This document shows positions 19,741-30,869 of a DNA stretch of 37,118 nt, piece after piece. Each line of letters begins with the position of its first letter. Within the stretch, counting starts at the first letter, position 1. The translations under genes were made by a program, and so were the position numbers. The DNA lies in assembly GCA_013115145.1 (NCBI GenBank), contig JAAPAO010000352.1, forward strand, positions 1-37,118. Direction: 5' to 3'. The notes under the pieces were generated by a model, which worked only from the letters and a program-made list of their open reading frames with translations, searched no databases and had not been told where the DNA came from. Source of the DNA: Perkinsus chesapeaki (lineage: Eukaryota; Perkinsozoa; Perkinsida; Perkinsidae).

Positions 19741-20481
19741 GGTGGAAAATACAACTATGATAATCATCAGATATTCGATGTATGCTGCACGCACAAGCAA
19801 AGTCTCCAGTTAACCTATTTTGTATCTTACCACCAACTCAAAGATACGCCTGAAATTTAGCTCCTTATCCCACTTCTTCTACCCCAAAGTACCCCCTCTC
19901 CGCATATCATCAAGCAACCTCGCAAGAATCTTCCATTCCAGTCAGGGCCGGCGGCCCCACAGCATGATAGCGATGAATCGAGAATAAAAATATTACCGTT
20001 AAGTAAGTGCAAGATCTGGTAAGTCTGCAAGATTTACTCTGTACTCGTCTCGCGTATCTTCTCCCGCTGGTGTGTCCCCATTTGATCCGTCGTTAGGATT
20101 GCCTATCTTGTTCTGTGTTGCTATTTTAATTTAGACATAGATAGACACTTTAGGATTTGCTTGGCTAAGATTCAAAATAGGTTAATTCGATGACATCCTA
20201 CATACGAGTTCTATCGCGTTTGGTAGTGCGTCGCATCGTTACTTTTTATAATCGAACTAGCTTGCTTATCACAGTGCTTCAACTAACCGTTTTCTTAACA
20301 TTGAATTGTTACCTTATTCACGTGGGTTGTTCAATCGACCTACTTTGAATCTTACCCCAGCCATCGATTGACACTGTCACCCCCTATAGATTAGACTATC
20401 TGCTTTACCCGTTCCATAAAGCATCTCCAAAGCTTGATTAGTAGACTCAGTGATCGTATTATGGCAGTTTCTTGGTGCAAT
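19741..20481. promoter_or_regulatory. Shared upstream region of eIF4G (-) and Skp1 (+)
   Basis: About 740 bp between two divergent start codons, so it should contain both promoters and 5' UTRs. I see no TATA box or clear repeat, and no convincing exon. The short in-frame extension upstream of the Skp1 ATG does not resemble Skp1 proteins. The promoter assignment is from gene arrangement only. Confidence 0.45.
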
Positions 20482-21581
20482 ATGTCCGAGGAAATAGTTA
20501 AACTCCGTACATCTGATGGCGTTGTTATGACAATGCCACTACAAGCAGCTTGCTTTAGTGTATTGGTTAAGAATATGGTTGATGATGCTAGTGGCAATAT
20601 AAGTGATGAGGTAACAATAATCATTATAAATTCACATTAGTAAATCACACGTTATTGTATAGCAGCCTAGGTTGTTTATTAATAGCTTCTACTAGTTAAG
20701 TACACGTTTATATGTAATCTAACCTCTCTCTTATATTAAACCTTCCCACACTATTTGGCTCACCTCACCAGTCTTGTCAATACTATTATTAATTAATAAC
20801 ACCTGCCGAAACAGTGTGATCTGCATCATATTTAATATTACGTATTATTATACATAGTTTTATTTCTAGCATTAAAGTATTATATAGCCTATTATATCAC
20901 TTCAGGAGATCCCCCTGCCCAACGTATCTTCTAAGATCCTCGAAAAGGTTATTCAGTGGTGCGAGTATCACGTGGACCATTCTACCAGTACCTTCCCTTC
21001 CACATTTCTATTCGGATGTTATCTTCTTCAGGTATTATTAATAAGCCCCTTAAAATGGGCGGTCAACTTAGAGACAATGGCGTAGTCGAATGGGATATCA
21101 AATTTTTGGAAATGCCCGAGGTAGAGTTACCGAAGTCCGTCTCATTTCTTTCTGTATCATTGCGGCATCTCTTCATTAATTTTCCACTATCCGTGACGTC
21201 TCGAAGCTGATATCGGATAAGTTTTGGAGTTGGACTTCTCCGAGTTGGAAATAGTCAAGAAAACATGTCAACTTCATGAGCGTTTTCCCCAAGGCCTGCT
21301 GCCGTCCCCGTTAGTTAGCGGTAGATCGTTTTCTTCCCCCTCAGAAAGAGTTATTCGATGTGATGCTTGCGGCCAACTTCATGGACATCAAACCACTTCT
21401 AGAGCTTTGCTGTGCCTCGGTAACAAATTCTTGTTACGAATTTGGTTATCATAGTATTAAGGTTGCTTCATCGATAAAGTCAAAAACTGTTGAAGAGCTA
21501 CGTGAGGAGCTAGGCGTGGGTGAAGAAGGTTTTACACCTGAGGAGGAGGAAAAGATTCTCAGGGACAACGCCTCATGGTAG
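20482..21581 (+). CDS. SKP1: Skp1-like subunit of SCF ubiquitin ligases
   Basis: Adaptor linking cullin to F-box proteins. Joined exons give MSEEIVKLRTSDGVVMTMPL, IPLPNVSSKILEKVIQWCEY, then WDIKFLEMPE, ELFDVMLAANFMDIKPLLEL and a C-terminal Skp1 domain SIKSKTVEELREELGVGEEG then FTPEEEEKILRDNASW, stop at 21579-21581. Both the N-terminal BTB/POZ-like fold and the F-box-binding C-terminus are complete. The first intron is about 290 nt (from 20611) and the others are about 35-70 nt. One intron ends in TTAAG and is 42 nt, so both spliced and retained forms stay in frame there. The start is chosen because it matches family N-termini and follows no other close ATG. Confidence 0.92.
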
Positions 21582-22430
21582 GCCAGCGCGAAAAACGAGT
21601 CGCTGTTGCGAATGGGTGTATAACACTTGTTGATATATGTATGTTCGAGGAAGAGTGGTAAAATTCCCGCCTAGCTTTGCTAGGATTCGGCGGTGTTGTG
21701 AGAAGATTGTTAAGAGCAATCGAAGGAAACCAGCGCTGTAGCTGTTTCCTGCTGCGTGGTTGGCGCGCTCCAACGATCAGAGGCTCTCTTGCGGACAGTC
21801 GTTACATCATCAGGTGTAAAGAGGCCGCTGATATGCTTAAGGACATTGAGAAGGAGAAGGCTATTCAAGCGGCAGCGGAAGCACAAGAGAGATCTGAGGG
21901 AGCAGATGAAAATGCCGAGGCCAACGCCTAGGAACATTTCTGATAATTCATTGGGAAACGACGGTGATGAGTAATATTTAATGATTTTCTACTAACTACG
22001 ATATATCGTTATTCCAGCAGCAGCAGCGTGAGTTGAGTTAACAGCAGCAAGTCATTCAAAACCTTACGGCTGCGCAAAGATAATGTCATTTAAGAATCGC
22101 CGTAACATCTCCGGTTAGCACAGATTGAAGCAACCAGGATTATTCTTAGCGACAGACCATCCATCGTACTCAGAATGATGAACAAATTGATCCGGCCCCC
22201 GTTCGGGGTCGTAGTCGCCCGTTCCAGCAATATCCGAAGGAGATATCGATAACCAGTTCGTCCTCATACTGTAGCCCTTTCTGTGGTATTCATCGCCTGG
22301 AGCTGTATAAATATATTAAATCATAAGTATTAGAATCCTACATTATACGAATACTTATATTCACATTATCTGAATGTTATTAGCACCACTAATGATTTAT
22401 CATATATTACTACTCAACCCCGTGCTCAGG
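21582..22430. other. Unresolved stretch with small coding-like pieces
   Basis: On the plus strand 21800-21931 reads CKEAADMLKDIEKEKAIQAA and ends ENAEANA before a stop: a charged helix-like C-terminus I do not recognise. At about 22150-22280 one frame gives QIDPAPVRGRSRPFQQYPKE, which looks like disordered protein. No start codon or complete gene could be built. These may be exons of an uncharacterised gene. Confidence 0.3.
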
Positions 22431-22800
22431 GCAACGTAGATGGATTTTTAACCAAGGTATTCGGCATTACTCTCCGCAATACTGGCGAGCTTGAACAGGA
22501 TACTTGTTCGATTGGTGTGACAAAGTTGATAATTGATTGTACCGTTGTAGAGGTACTCACTTCTCAGAACTAGCGCAACAATAGGCGGCATTCTCTATCG
22601 TGGTGCTGCTCTAGTAGTGCTAGGAACGTTAGTACTAGACACACCAAACTGCCCAAGGGTTAGCCGAACTGAAGGCCAAATACAAAAAGGTGCCGCAAAA
22701 GATATAGAAATACGGATACATGCAAGGGCTACTGAAGTAGATTCGGTGAGTCTGAACTAGACTCCATATTTGTTCGATTGAGTAGCAGGTTGATATTATC
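22431..22800 (+). other. Exon-like fragments, possibly NDT80/PhoG-type
   Basis: After an acceptor-like CAG at about 22430 the frame reads NVDGFLTKVFGITLRNTGEL then EQDTCSIGVTKLIID up to a GTACTC donor-like site. GFLTKVFGITLR resembles the GFYLKVFGVKLE stretch of MYRF-type NDT80 DNA-binding domains. A second open piece near 22680-22750 reads GQIQKGAAKDIEIRIHARAT. The similarity is short and recalled from family knowledge, so this is only a hint. Confidence 0.2.
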
Positions 22801-23559
22801 AACCATCGGTAAAGGACTTCCGTTTTTCTTCATTGAGCCTCCACGGCTCTCTGATACTTCTCAGCTCGAAGCTCCTACCGGGTCTCGGTTCTTCAGTTCA
22901 ATAGATGTGCAAAAGTGTTAGTTAATACACTCGAGAGAAAGTGTGTCACTCATACATTGATTGAACACTTTTGTATCGGCCCCACCTGGTTGCGTATATG
23001 CAAAAATATTCGCATTATGGGTATAGGCCGTCAGTAATACGCCTCCTAATGAGAGCCTACGTGAGGCCAGTTCATACTCTAGAGCCTACAGCTTCTCATC
23101 ACCTATGTCAAAAGCAGCAACTCTCCTATGGGAATGCGAGCGAGCACGAATACGATTGAATGCTGAAGCTTGCTGAGGATACCTAGACAACATTTGGATG
23201 AACTTCAACTTGCTCAGAAAACATCGGTTCAAAATGTTGCCTACCACATCCTCAACCGAGCAGTTCGGAAACTTCAGCAAGCCTTTGCGTTTATCAATAC
23301 AAACAGGTTGGGTGTTCAAGATGCAATCCGTTAATTGGTGTTTTAAACCTAGGCTTGCGTATCACTGAAGCATATTCGGGTATGATGAATTATCCACTTT
23401 AAACCGGCTGTTAAGTCGCGTAGTCACTACACCCTACAGTTTTCAATGAAATGCACTACGCCGTAGGTATAAGGTGATAGTATCCGGAAACCAAAAAGTT
23501 GTTTTGCCTAATGATTCACTGTGACTGGACCGTTACGAATGGCATATTAGCTCACCATC

Positions 23560-24092
23560 AGAAGCTACTTCGTAAATTGGCGAAAAGCGAGGAGGAGAAA
23601 CAGTTGCTTAACATTGCTGAAAAGGAGGTTGAGATAACCGAGAGAATAACTCTCTGGTGTAGCTTCAATGGTGTAGCTCGCGGCCGCCGTCCAGCAAGGA
23701 ACCAGGAACACGTTAAGTCTGTCTGTTGATGAAAGTTCGCTGGAGAAAAGGATCGAGGAGGTACATCCGATCTTAGGACTGAAGACTTCGGTTTGGTGAT
23801 CAGATTCGGGTGGAGTTTAGAGAGTATATAGATGCAGCTCTTGAGAAGGTGGTCGACGATGCCAAAGCTTATTGGCACGCTAATGCAGACAGACTGCCGG
23901 AGGTTAAATGGAACTCGTTAACAGGTTGCTGATTTTGGCTACAGAAGCTCGGAATCGAATACGAGTCGGCATCCGAGGGGTTAGAAGAGCGCATCACGAT
24001 TCTTGAGGAAGCAATCGCAAGCAAGCCCACCACCAATGTGAATGACCATGGGGAAACTAACACTGCAGAAGAGGTGCCAGATAGTGCAAGCT
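23560..24092 (+). other. Coiled-coil coding remnants
   Basis: Open, charged, helix-like pieces occur in different plus-strand frames: RKLAKSEEEKQLLNIAEKEV, EYIDAALEKVVDDAKAYWHA and QKLGIEYESASEGLEERITI, the last ending at TAG 24090-24092. Short introns between them are plausible but not proven. I cannot name a family. Confidence 0.35.
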
Positions 24093-24125
24093 AGAGCCCC
24101 GAAAGCTGGCATACTGTGCGGTTAG

Positions 24126-24479
24126 GTGCAGGGTGTGCCGGAAAGAGAGAGGGATATGTGGAGGAAAACACGGTTATGTATGGAGGACCTTGCTGAGGCT
24201 ATTGAAGAGGTGGGCATGGTTGGACAGGAGCAGTTAAGCAGGAATGCTCAGAACAAGAGAGATATTGAAGGGCTCCATACTAGAGTCGAAGAGTGTCGAG
24301 AGGTGTTGGACATTTTGCCGGGAATAATAGAGAGAAATCGAGAGCCGGGTGGCTTAGACACTCGGCAGCGTAGGGAGCTCTCCTGTTTAGATAGGGTCAT
24401 GCTCCTCGAGAGCGACAGTAGCAAAGCGGATGCGCTCGTGGGGGGAAAGAACGCCGAAGAAGAACGAGAACCAAAGTAG
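24126..24479 (+). CDS. Hypothetical coiled-coil protein or exon
   Basis: A 117-codon open frame, charged and helix-rich: MWRKTRLCMEDLAEAIEEVG, later RDIEGLHTRVEECREVLDIL. The upstream sequence stays open across a possible TTAG acceptor, so this may be an internal exon rather than a whole gene. A separate frame just downstream (about 24620-24780) reads REDEILAFLARKRGAPTNRG and looks coding as well. No homologue is recognised. Confidence 0.3.
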   Translation: MQGVPERERDMWRKTRLCMEDLAEAIEEVGMVGQEQLSRNAQNKRDIEGLHTRVEECREVLDILPGIIERNREPGGLDTRQRRELSCLDRVMLLESDSSKADALVGGKNAEEEREPK

Positions 24480-25176
24480 GATACTCGTCCAGAACTGAGA
24501 TCATTTGGAGTAGCAGGCACTGTGCGACAGAAGAAGACCCGGGTGAACGAATCGAGATTGGTGAAGTACTTGAAGGACAGGATGCATCTGGTGAGCGCAG
24601 GGCGTGAATCACACCGTTTGAGGTATCCAGGCTACGGGAGGACGAGATTCTTGCATTCCTGGCACGAAAACGCGGGGCGCCCACAAACCGTGGGCCACAA
24701 TACAACGCTTACTTTCTGAGCGGCTCAGACAAGTATGAGCAATTACAACTGACCCGGTTGGAACCTACCAATTGGACGCGCAATGTATGGCAAAGTTATG
24801 TAATTGGAATGACAGCAGGAATCAAATTTTGAACAGTTAACTCTTTTACCTGGCTAGTTAGGGCTGAAAAGAGAATTTTCAGTTTCAAACACTCGACATT
24901 CCTGACCTACCGAAGGTCGGCCTACCAGGCTATTCATAGTCCAGCACACAAAAACTGTCCCCGTCTGGGAAACACTTCAGAATGGATAAAAGCCGATACA
25001 ACTAGCCTGAGTAGCACTGTTTCACTAACCCTCTAGTTAGAAGTCGGCTTTCCAATAAACTCGACTTAAAAGTTCGCGCATTTGTGGAAACATCTTGGCA
25101 CGATCACCGTGGTCACCTGTGTGCACGCGTGCAACTTGCGCAGAAATACTACCACATTTCCGTCGCATCGCGCCTG

Positions 25177-25418
25177 CAATAAGGCGTCTCCGTGCTATTA
25201 ATGTATGTCGACTGTACTCGAACAGGATCACTTATGTAGTGATTTCCTTTCGTTCACAAGAGTACTCTTGACAAAACCCTAAACCGTGATGAGGAGTTGT
25301 ATACCTTTCCACCCTAATGGAGGTTTAGTCAATACAATAATGTATTCGACTTCGATGATCCATTTACTCTTTTAAGAGTTATTGGGTGTGGGTATTGCTG
25401 AGCGGTTTAATTGTCAAC
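25177..25418 (+). repeat. 242-bp dispersed repeat, copy 1
   Basis: From CAATAAGGCG to GCGGTTTAATTGTCAAC. It matches 36070-36311 in the same orientation, the same length with no gaps and 7 mismatches by eye (about 97%). Flanks on both sides are unrelated. No terminal inverted repeats or coding capacity are evident. Confidence 0.9.
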
Positions 25419-25499
25419 CACGTTCTTCCACCTGTCTAGGAATCGTACTCACTGACGAAGCTGTGCCCAACCATACGATGCCGCTTGGTCCGTTTCGAG

Positions 25500-26440
25500 A
25501 AGTGAGTCGCTCTTATCTTTTAACAAAAAGCCTTCCTTGCAACAGGAGCTCAACAGTAGATTGTCATCGGTAGAGGCCTCATTGTGCGGTCTTGCTCGGG
25601 GGGTAGCTCGATTATCTCAAGTAGGACTATACCTGTCTATCCGTGCTACAGTTTGCGACTCTGTCGGAAATCTCAGATAGTTGGAGTCTTCCCTGGTATC
25701 AAAGCGGATGATCTCGAGAAAGATGTAGATGTTAACGTTCTTCAGTGGCGGGATTGCGCTAATAACATGGTGCTTCTTACTACATGTACTTCATAACGAG
25801 ATTCCTGAGCAATCGTAGGCAATACGCGTCGATAGAACGTGGCGGCTACGATCTCAAGGGCGAGTTAAGTCACTACTCGAAGCCATAGAGTCCAAGGCTG
25901 ACCGCTCGGTGGAAAGATCTAACTGACTTGTAGATGACTTACGGCGTCTTCAGATGGTGAGGTTACTGCAAATATCCCAGGAGCATATAGACATGCAGTT
26001 GGAGCGTCTGGAAGGAGAGCGAAACAGTTGGAAAGAGGTATGTAGGGCGATTGCCTTTCGAGAATATTCCAAGCTGTGAGCAGATGGTAAAAGAGATGGA
26101 GAAGAGAAGCCCGAGCGCAACGGTTTGTCCTCTCTGGGTCTATGAAAAAACTTGTAGCCTTTCAGTTATCATCCACGCGACCGACCTCTTGTATGAGAAG
26201 GAAGCAACGGGAAGGCTCGAACAAGGTGGGCTTAGCGTAAATTGGTCCTGGGTACTTTTACTTCAGACTGCTCAAGAACAGGGGCCCACAACGCCAAGCG
26301 GTCAGAAGTTTAGAATGAGTCGTGATTCGGCCACAGGTGTGACCCATCCCAAATCTTCGTTTATGACCATTCGAAGGTACACTTAAGGCGAGCGTTACTC
26401 CAAGACGGTTACTAGAGATGAAAGCTACTGCAAATGTAAT
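25500..26440 (+). other. Further coiled-coil coding pieces
   Basis: Pieces bounded by plausible short introns: ELNSRLSSVEASLCGLARGV after CAACAG at about 25550; VKSLLEAIESKADRSVERSN at about 25867-25927; and EHIDMQLERLEGERNSWKE before GTATGT at about 26038. Frames between them do not join cleanly and some implied introns would be under 30 nt, so part of this may be degenerate. It is probably related to the pieces at 23.6-24.5 kb. Confidence 0.3.
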
Positions 26441-26587
26441 TGATAATCAAGATACGTGTAAGGTTCAAACACCGCGCCCGGCGACGTCCGGAAGTCGTCC
26501 TCGGATGATACTACCTACTGGTAGTTAAGTGCATGTTCGCAACCTTCAAATTGTGCTTCCAAATCGTTGTTTCGAGTTTAGTGGCTT

Positions 26588-26690
26588 TCCTCGGCGGCGT
26601 CCAGATGCCCCCACCGGGGTTTGAACCTGCGTGGCATTCCATACGCAAGCGCGCAATTCTAAATTGCGACCAACGCGTTGAGCAAATAGA
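26588..26690 (-). pseudogene. tRNA-Leu(UAG)-like relic
   Basis: The minus strand has an anticodon-like hairpin CGCAATTTAGAATTGCG (loop TTTAGAA, anticodon TAG), a long variable arm TGCGT/ACGCA as in Leu and Ser tRNAs, and a B box GGTTCAAACCC. The T stem has two mismatches and the acceptor stem does not pair, so it is probably a decayed tRNA. It lies just upstream of the COX19 start codon on the opposite strand. Confidence 0.4.
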
Positions 26691-26702
26691 TTATTTTTTA
26701 AT

Positions 26703-27301
26703 ATGTCGGGCCACCTGCAACCTTTGATGCCCAAAAGGCGGCCACCGGATAAGGGCAGCTTTCCACTCGATCACTTTAACCAATGCAAGCAGATCCACGA
26801 TAAGTATCCTACGTTGATGCATGCAAGATGCGCACAAGGCCTCCTCAGGTATTTGAAATGCTTACGAACACATAGAAACGATAATAGAAGTTGTCGCTTC
26901 CTAGCTAAAGAGTATCTACAGTGCCGGTGAGCCTTCCCGACTGCTTCTTCGGAAACTTTCCACCTCAGTATGGACCACGGCCTGATGGCGCCAGAACCCA
27001 TGGAACGTCTTGGTTTCACTTCTGAAGATGATCGAGCACGAAAGCCTCGCGAGTTTCGAACCGATACCGTAATTCATTTATATTTTCATATTTTTGTTTT
27101 TTTGATGCTACATAAAGCATCTATCTGCCTTAGGTTCGAGAAGATGAAGGCTGGCTGGCAGGAAGGGATCTATTGGAGGCTCGTGGATGGGTTAGACCTA
27201 GAATGTTCGGTGGCGGTGTCTGGGGCGGAGCTAAACTAGATAATCGTAATAAGGTGGAAGAGGAAGATTCAGAAGAGGTTGATAAGAAGGCTAATAGTTA
27301 A
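26703..27301 (+). CDS. COX19: COX19-like copper chaperone for cytochrome oxidase assembly
   Basis: Twin CX9C protein of the mitochondrial intermembrane space, needed for copper delivery to complex IV. Exons 26703-26803, 26849-26926, 26969-27068 and from the GTTCGAG after the TTAG at about 27133. Splicing joins [18 protein letters not shown] to [14 protein letters not shown] and [20 protein letters not shown], so both CX9C pairs ([11 protein letters not shown] and [11 protein letters not shown]) are exact, followed by the family motif [12 protein letters not shown]. The first intron is 45 nt, so skipping its removal keeps the frame open but breaks the CX9C. A C-terminal extension of about 65 residues (Trp/Gly-rich, then acidic) exceeds the usual length. 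Stop TAA 27299-27301, 84 bp before the BolA start. Confidence 0.92.
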
Positions 27302-27385
27302 GACAGCATGTTTCTGTTATTCCTAATTGTGTTGAGTTCATGCCCATCGATTCCATAGAGTTCGATATAATACCTCTCCCTGTAA

Positions 27386-28054
27386 ATGATCAGACGGTTT
27401 TTCAGTTCCCCTGCCGCTACCAACGCTTATGAGAAATCGGTAAGTCGAATAGGGCAGCTAATATTCCCCGAATCTTGTGAGTAAAGTTGGCATCTAGATA
27501 ACATCGGTGTTCCTCATTTTGTAGTTTTATCGGATCAATCGTCTCATCGTCGTTTATTTCAGTTGGAGGCATTGCTGAGGGCGACTTTATCAGCAACTGC
27601 AACCAAAGTCGAAGATGTTTCGGGTGGATGTGGTTCAAGCTATCGAGTGGAGGTTGAATCCCCCAAATTTGTTGGTACTGCGGGGGAATCTTCCGCGGCG
27701 ATCGGGACGAGCATCAAGCTAGGATACCTTTTTTGTCGCATTGTTATCATCGTCTCTATTGAACGCGAATGCTTTCCCTATTTTCTCTCACAATCCTTTG
27801 TATTAATTTTTCTATGTCTCAGTAAGCTTGGAAAATGCATCTATGTTGGTGCATAGAATCCACGACTTGATCCACTATCACCCACTATTAGTGTATTATT
27901 GACTGTAGGCCTTCCTAAGATCAAGCAACATCAGATGGTAAATAATGCATTGAGGGATGAGATAAAGAAATGGCACGCTATAACGATAATAACCAAGCCT
28001 ACCACCGCTGCCAGCGGTGACGCCGCCGCCGGCGAAGTACAGTCGAAGGAGTGA
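27386..28054 (+). CDS. BolA-like protein, probably mitochondrial (BOLA3/BOLA1 type)
   Basis: Three exons: 27386-27439, 27563-27674 and 27909-28054. The N-terminus MIRRFFSSPAATNAYEKS is Arg/Ser-rich and looks like a mitochondrial presequence. The BolA domain follows: VEDVSGGCGSSYRVEVESPK then LPKIKQHQMVNNALRDEIKK and WHAITIITKP. SGGCG with its Cys and the invariant His of the KQHQMVN helix are present. Such proteins act with monothiol glutaredoxins or Nfu in iron-sulfur cluster delivery. The second intron is about 234 nt. The C-terminus is Ala/Gly-rich, stop TGA 28052-28054. It is adjacent to and co-oriented with COX19, another mitochondrial metal-assembly factor. Confidence 0.9.
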
Positions 28055-28135
28055 CTGAATATTAATTATGTTTCTCGACGATTTGTGGGGTTTGATTTTG
28101 AGAGCTGACTATGGTTATTCAGTTTTTATTATTTG

Positions 28136-29617
28136 ATGGTTTTGGCTGAAAGCTCCTCCTCGGAACAGCAGCAGCAGCAGTCGCCTCAAGTAAGGTCTTG
28201 AGGTGGCCTGAGCAGCAGCACGTGGTGTTTGTCAGATTCCCGGCATGGATACTGTGTCTGGTAGCTCGGCGTCATCAAATGGAAGTATAGAAGGAAGGGA
28301 AAGTGGATCACAGAATGGTAGTAGGATCAGATGGTGGATAGGAATGCGTCGTGATAGGGGGGAATATATCAATATAATTTTAATAAATATATCAATAATA
28401 TTTTACATTGCTTTGGTATGCTGCACTTGCCGCTTGCTCGCCTACTGATAATCTAGCTGCCAGTCTAGTTTCGTCAGTCAGTTAATTTGAGGTGTGAAGC
28501 ACCACCGGCGTCAACGTTGTTCGTGCCATACTGAAACTCAGCTTGTCTTTGTCAATCTTTATTTGGTACTCGCGCCATTAGGCGACCATAGATCTAGTAG
28601 TATTGTTATCGTATATAGTAGGTTCTACTAGCAGAAGGCACACAATAGGAGGAAGTTCCACATCAACTTCGTCTGTCCGAGAGGTTCCGCGAAGGTAATC
28701 CGTGTTGCTGGAATTAGTATCACATTTCCTTCAAATCATCGTCAGGCTTACTACTCTTGACCAGCAATCTGGCATTCGGTACATACCTCTTGGAATTCGG
28801 CATGACAGCTTTGAGGTCGAGCGCCATCAGAGGCTCCTAAAGACCAAGTAGGCCGTTTTAGAATCGATAAAGACACTACGAAGCTGGAAGGTGTCGAGCT
28901 ACTCCAGCACCGAATAGGACGGCTTCGAAAGCCTTCGTGTTTTCTGCCACTTGCCCACTAAGAAATAAGAGTTCCGCACTGCTGATATTGGGGGTTTTAT
29001 GGAATACTATCATAGCTTCCCTAATCGCTGGGAAGCCACTCTCAAGAGCTTTAGAAAGGCGTAGGAACCAACGAAATATCTTTTTAGAGCATTCGAAAAT
29101 AGCAACTATTTCCCTTCGTGGGCCACGCTGTAAGTAAAGACAGCTATTTTGGCGGCTAAGTAGGTATTATACGGAACGGTTCATACTTGTTCGTACTGTC
29201 CTGTTGGATGCCGCCCTTCCCGTAGGTTTTGCCGGTTCGGTCAGAACTGTGAATTCGCTCGAAAGGGGCAGTGCTTCTTCGTACATGCCCCGCAAGAGCT
29301 CAAGTACAGGCCGCCAAGGCCAGATGGATATCCGGTAGGATGTCACGCGCCACGAAATTATCGTGGTTAGTGTTTGTTGTAGCAGGGGGAATCTTAGTTA
29401 AATTTCGTTACGCGGCGCACTGCGAAGATTTCAGGTACGAGATCGTGCTGCCGAAGGGTACGATGATTATGATAATTACTATTACGGTGATGGCGAATAC
29501 TATCCTAATGGACAGTATTACGACAATCCGTCTAACGAAACAGAAGTAGTCGAAGGATACCAACAGCAAGAAGATGGTTATGGATACCAAACTGTTGAGG
29601 TGAAATCGATTGAGTGA
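28136..29617 (+). CDS. Cys-rich protein with CCCH-like spacing, multi-exon
   Basis: The start at 28136 gives MVLAESSSSEQQQQQSPQ and the exon from 28236 IPGMDTVSGSSASSNGSIEG. Later pieces are GGSSTSTSSVREVPRR, then TTLDQQSGIRYIPLGIRHDS followed by FEVERHQRLLKTK. A Cys/His-rich exon near 29180-29330 reads CPVGCRPSRRFCRFGQNCEF then ARKGQCFFVHAPQELKYRPP; its CX5CX7CX3H spacing and the H-A-P-Q-E-L ending recall CCCH RNA-binding zinc fingers. The C-terminus is Tyr/Asp/Gly-rich (YDDYDNYYYGDGEYYPNGQY), stop TGA 29615-29617. The exons between about 28850 and 29160 are not securely joined. Probably RNA-binding, by inference. Confidence 0.55.
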
Positions 29618-29690
29618 TCGATTTTGTGGAAGATATCTGTAGGCTCAAGTTGGAAGGAAGACTTCATCGACTGAGCCGGCGCTGGTCGCC

Positions 29691-30310
29691 ATGGAGTTGG
29701 CGATTCAAGTGAGCGTGTTGGTAATTTTATGAAGTCGATAGGCGTTCCCAGATTCGAGATTTCGTTACCACTCAAGATAGATTACAGTTGCTTGTTCAAG
29801 CAATGAACGTCTTGGCGAGCAGTGAGGCAGCGGAAGGGGATAAATCTTCATGTGAGCCTGGTGATGGTCCCGAGTTCTATCCCTGGTGAAGGTGTTCATC
29901 AATTTAGACTCTCTAAATATCTTGTTTGCTCTCCTGATTATTACGTTATCCGAGTGTCATCTTATGATTCATCGCTGTGCTCCCAGGTGGAATTGGTAAT
30001 GTGGCGTCAACTCTGGCGACGTCTTTCGGAGGATCTCCAGCTACCTCTTCCACCAGAACCGAAGTTACACCGGACAAAGAGAATAAGCGCCCATCAGGCG
30101 CCCAACCGGTGAGTTTGGTGGATAAAGCGTTGGTTAGAGAAAGCTGCACCATGTCTTTTGTTGTATGGACAGTCAAGTGGCGGATATCCGATAAAATTAG
30201 AAGATCATATACAGCAAACAAACTTTGCCAAATTGGACGCTCCCAGCGAAAAAGCGGCTGCTGCTGTCACCACCGCTGAGATGTCTGCGAATTCCTGCGC
30301 CCAACAGTGA
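29691..30310 (+). CDS. Small Ser/Thr/Ala-rich protein of unknown function
   Basis: Four exons join in frame: MELAIQ; IRDFVTTQDRLQLLVQAMNV then LASSEAAEGDKSSCEP; GGIGNVASTLATSFGGSPAT then TPDKENKRPSGAQP; SSGGYPIKLEDHIQQTNFAK and a tail ending AEMSANSCAQQ, stop TGA 30308-30310. About 130 residues. The N-terminal 25 residues could form a helix; the rest looks disordered. A DKENKRP stretch matches the KEN-box degradation signal, which may be chance. No family is recognised. It starts 74 bp after the previous stop codon on the same strand. Confidence 0.55.
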
Positions 30311-30869
30311 TGTCCCGAGTAAGCTCTCATACGCTCGCCAAAGCGTCATTTGCTCTTTCAGATTTGCTGCTACTGGTCGCGCTAATAACTGACAAATATT
30401 ATTGTTTTGAGCTATCCAGCTGCCGTATTGTCTGCCACGCTTTTTTCATATTCTATCGTTGTAGAGGTGTTGTTCGCATCGGTTGCTGTAAGAGCCCCAT
30501 CATCATTACTTTATCAATACACTCACCTTCTTTGTGATTGTAGTGATGGATTGTGATGGTGCTTAGAAAGATGCTTCTGTGCGTGTAGAAGCTTGTTAGA
30601 AGAGTTGAGTTGTTAATTTCAGAGGTGGGCAGCAATGAAGGGGTTCAACGATAATATTCAGAACAGCTTGTCCAAGTAGAGTTCCTTCCCTCGCCGCTAC
30701 AGAGCTCTCGCGATCTTCGAAATGGGTTTTGACTGAGGGAAATTTATTGTTCTTTTTTCCACGTGTTTTTCGAATTCTCTAATAGATTGGTAAGGAGTAT
30801 TCGAGTTATCAATTTTTCGGCATTTTTTATTGGCTTTATTTGCGTAACCGCGCCTCTGTCCAATTCATG

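Noticed and set aside
23100-23170. Possible Hsp70/Hsp110 fragment (AATLLWECERARIRLNAEA)
   Set aside because: Resembles the CERA helix of Hsp70 over only about 20 residues, ends in a stop and has no neighbouring Hsp70 motifs on either side.
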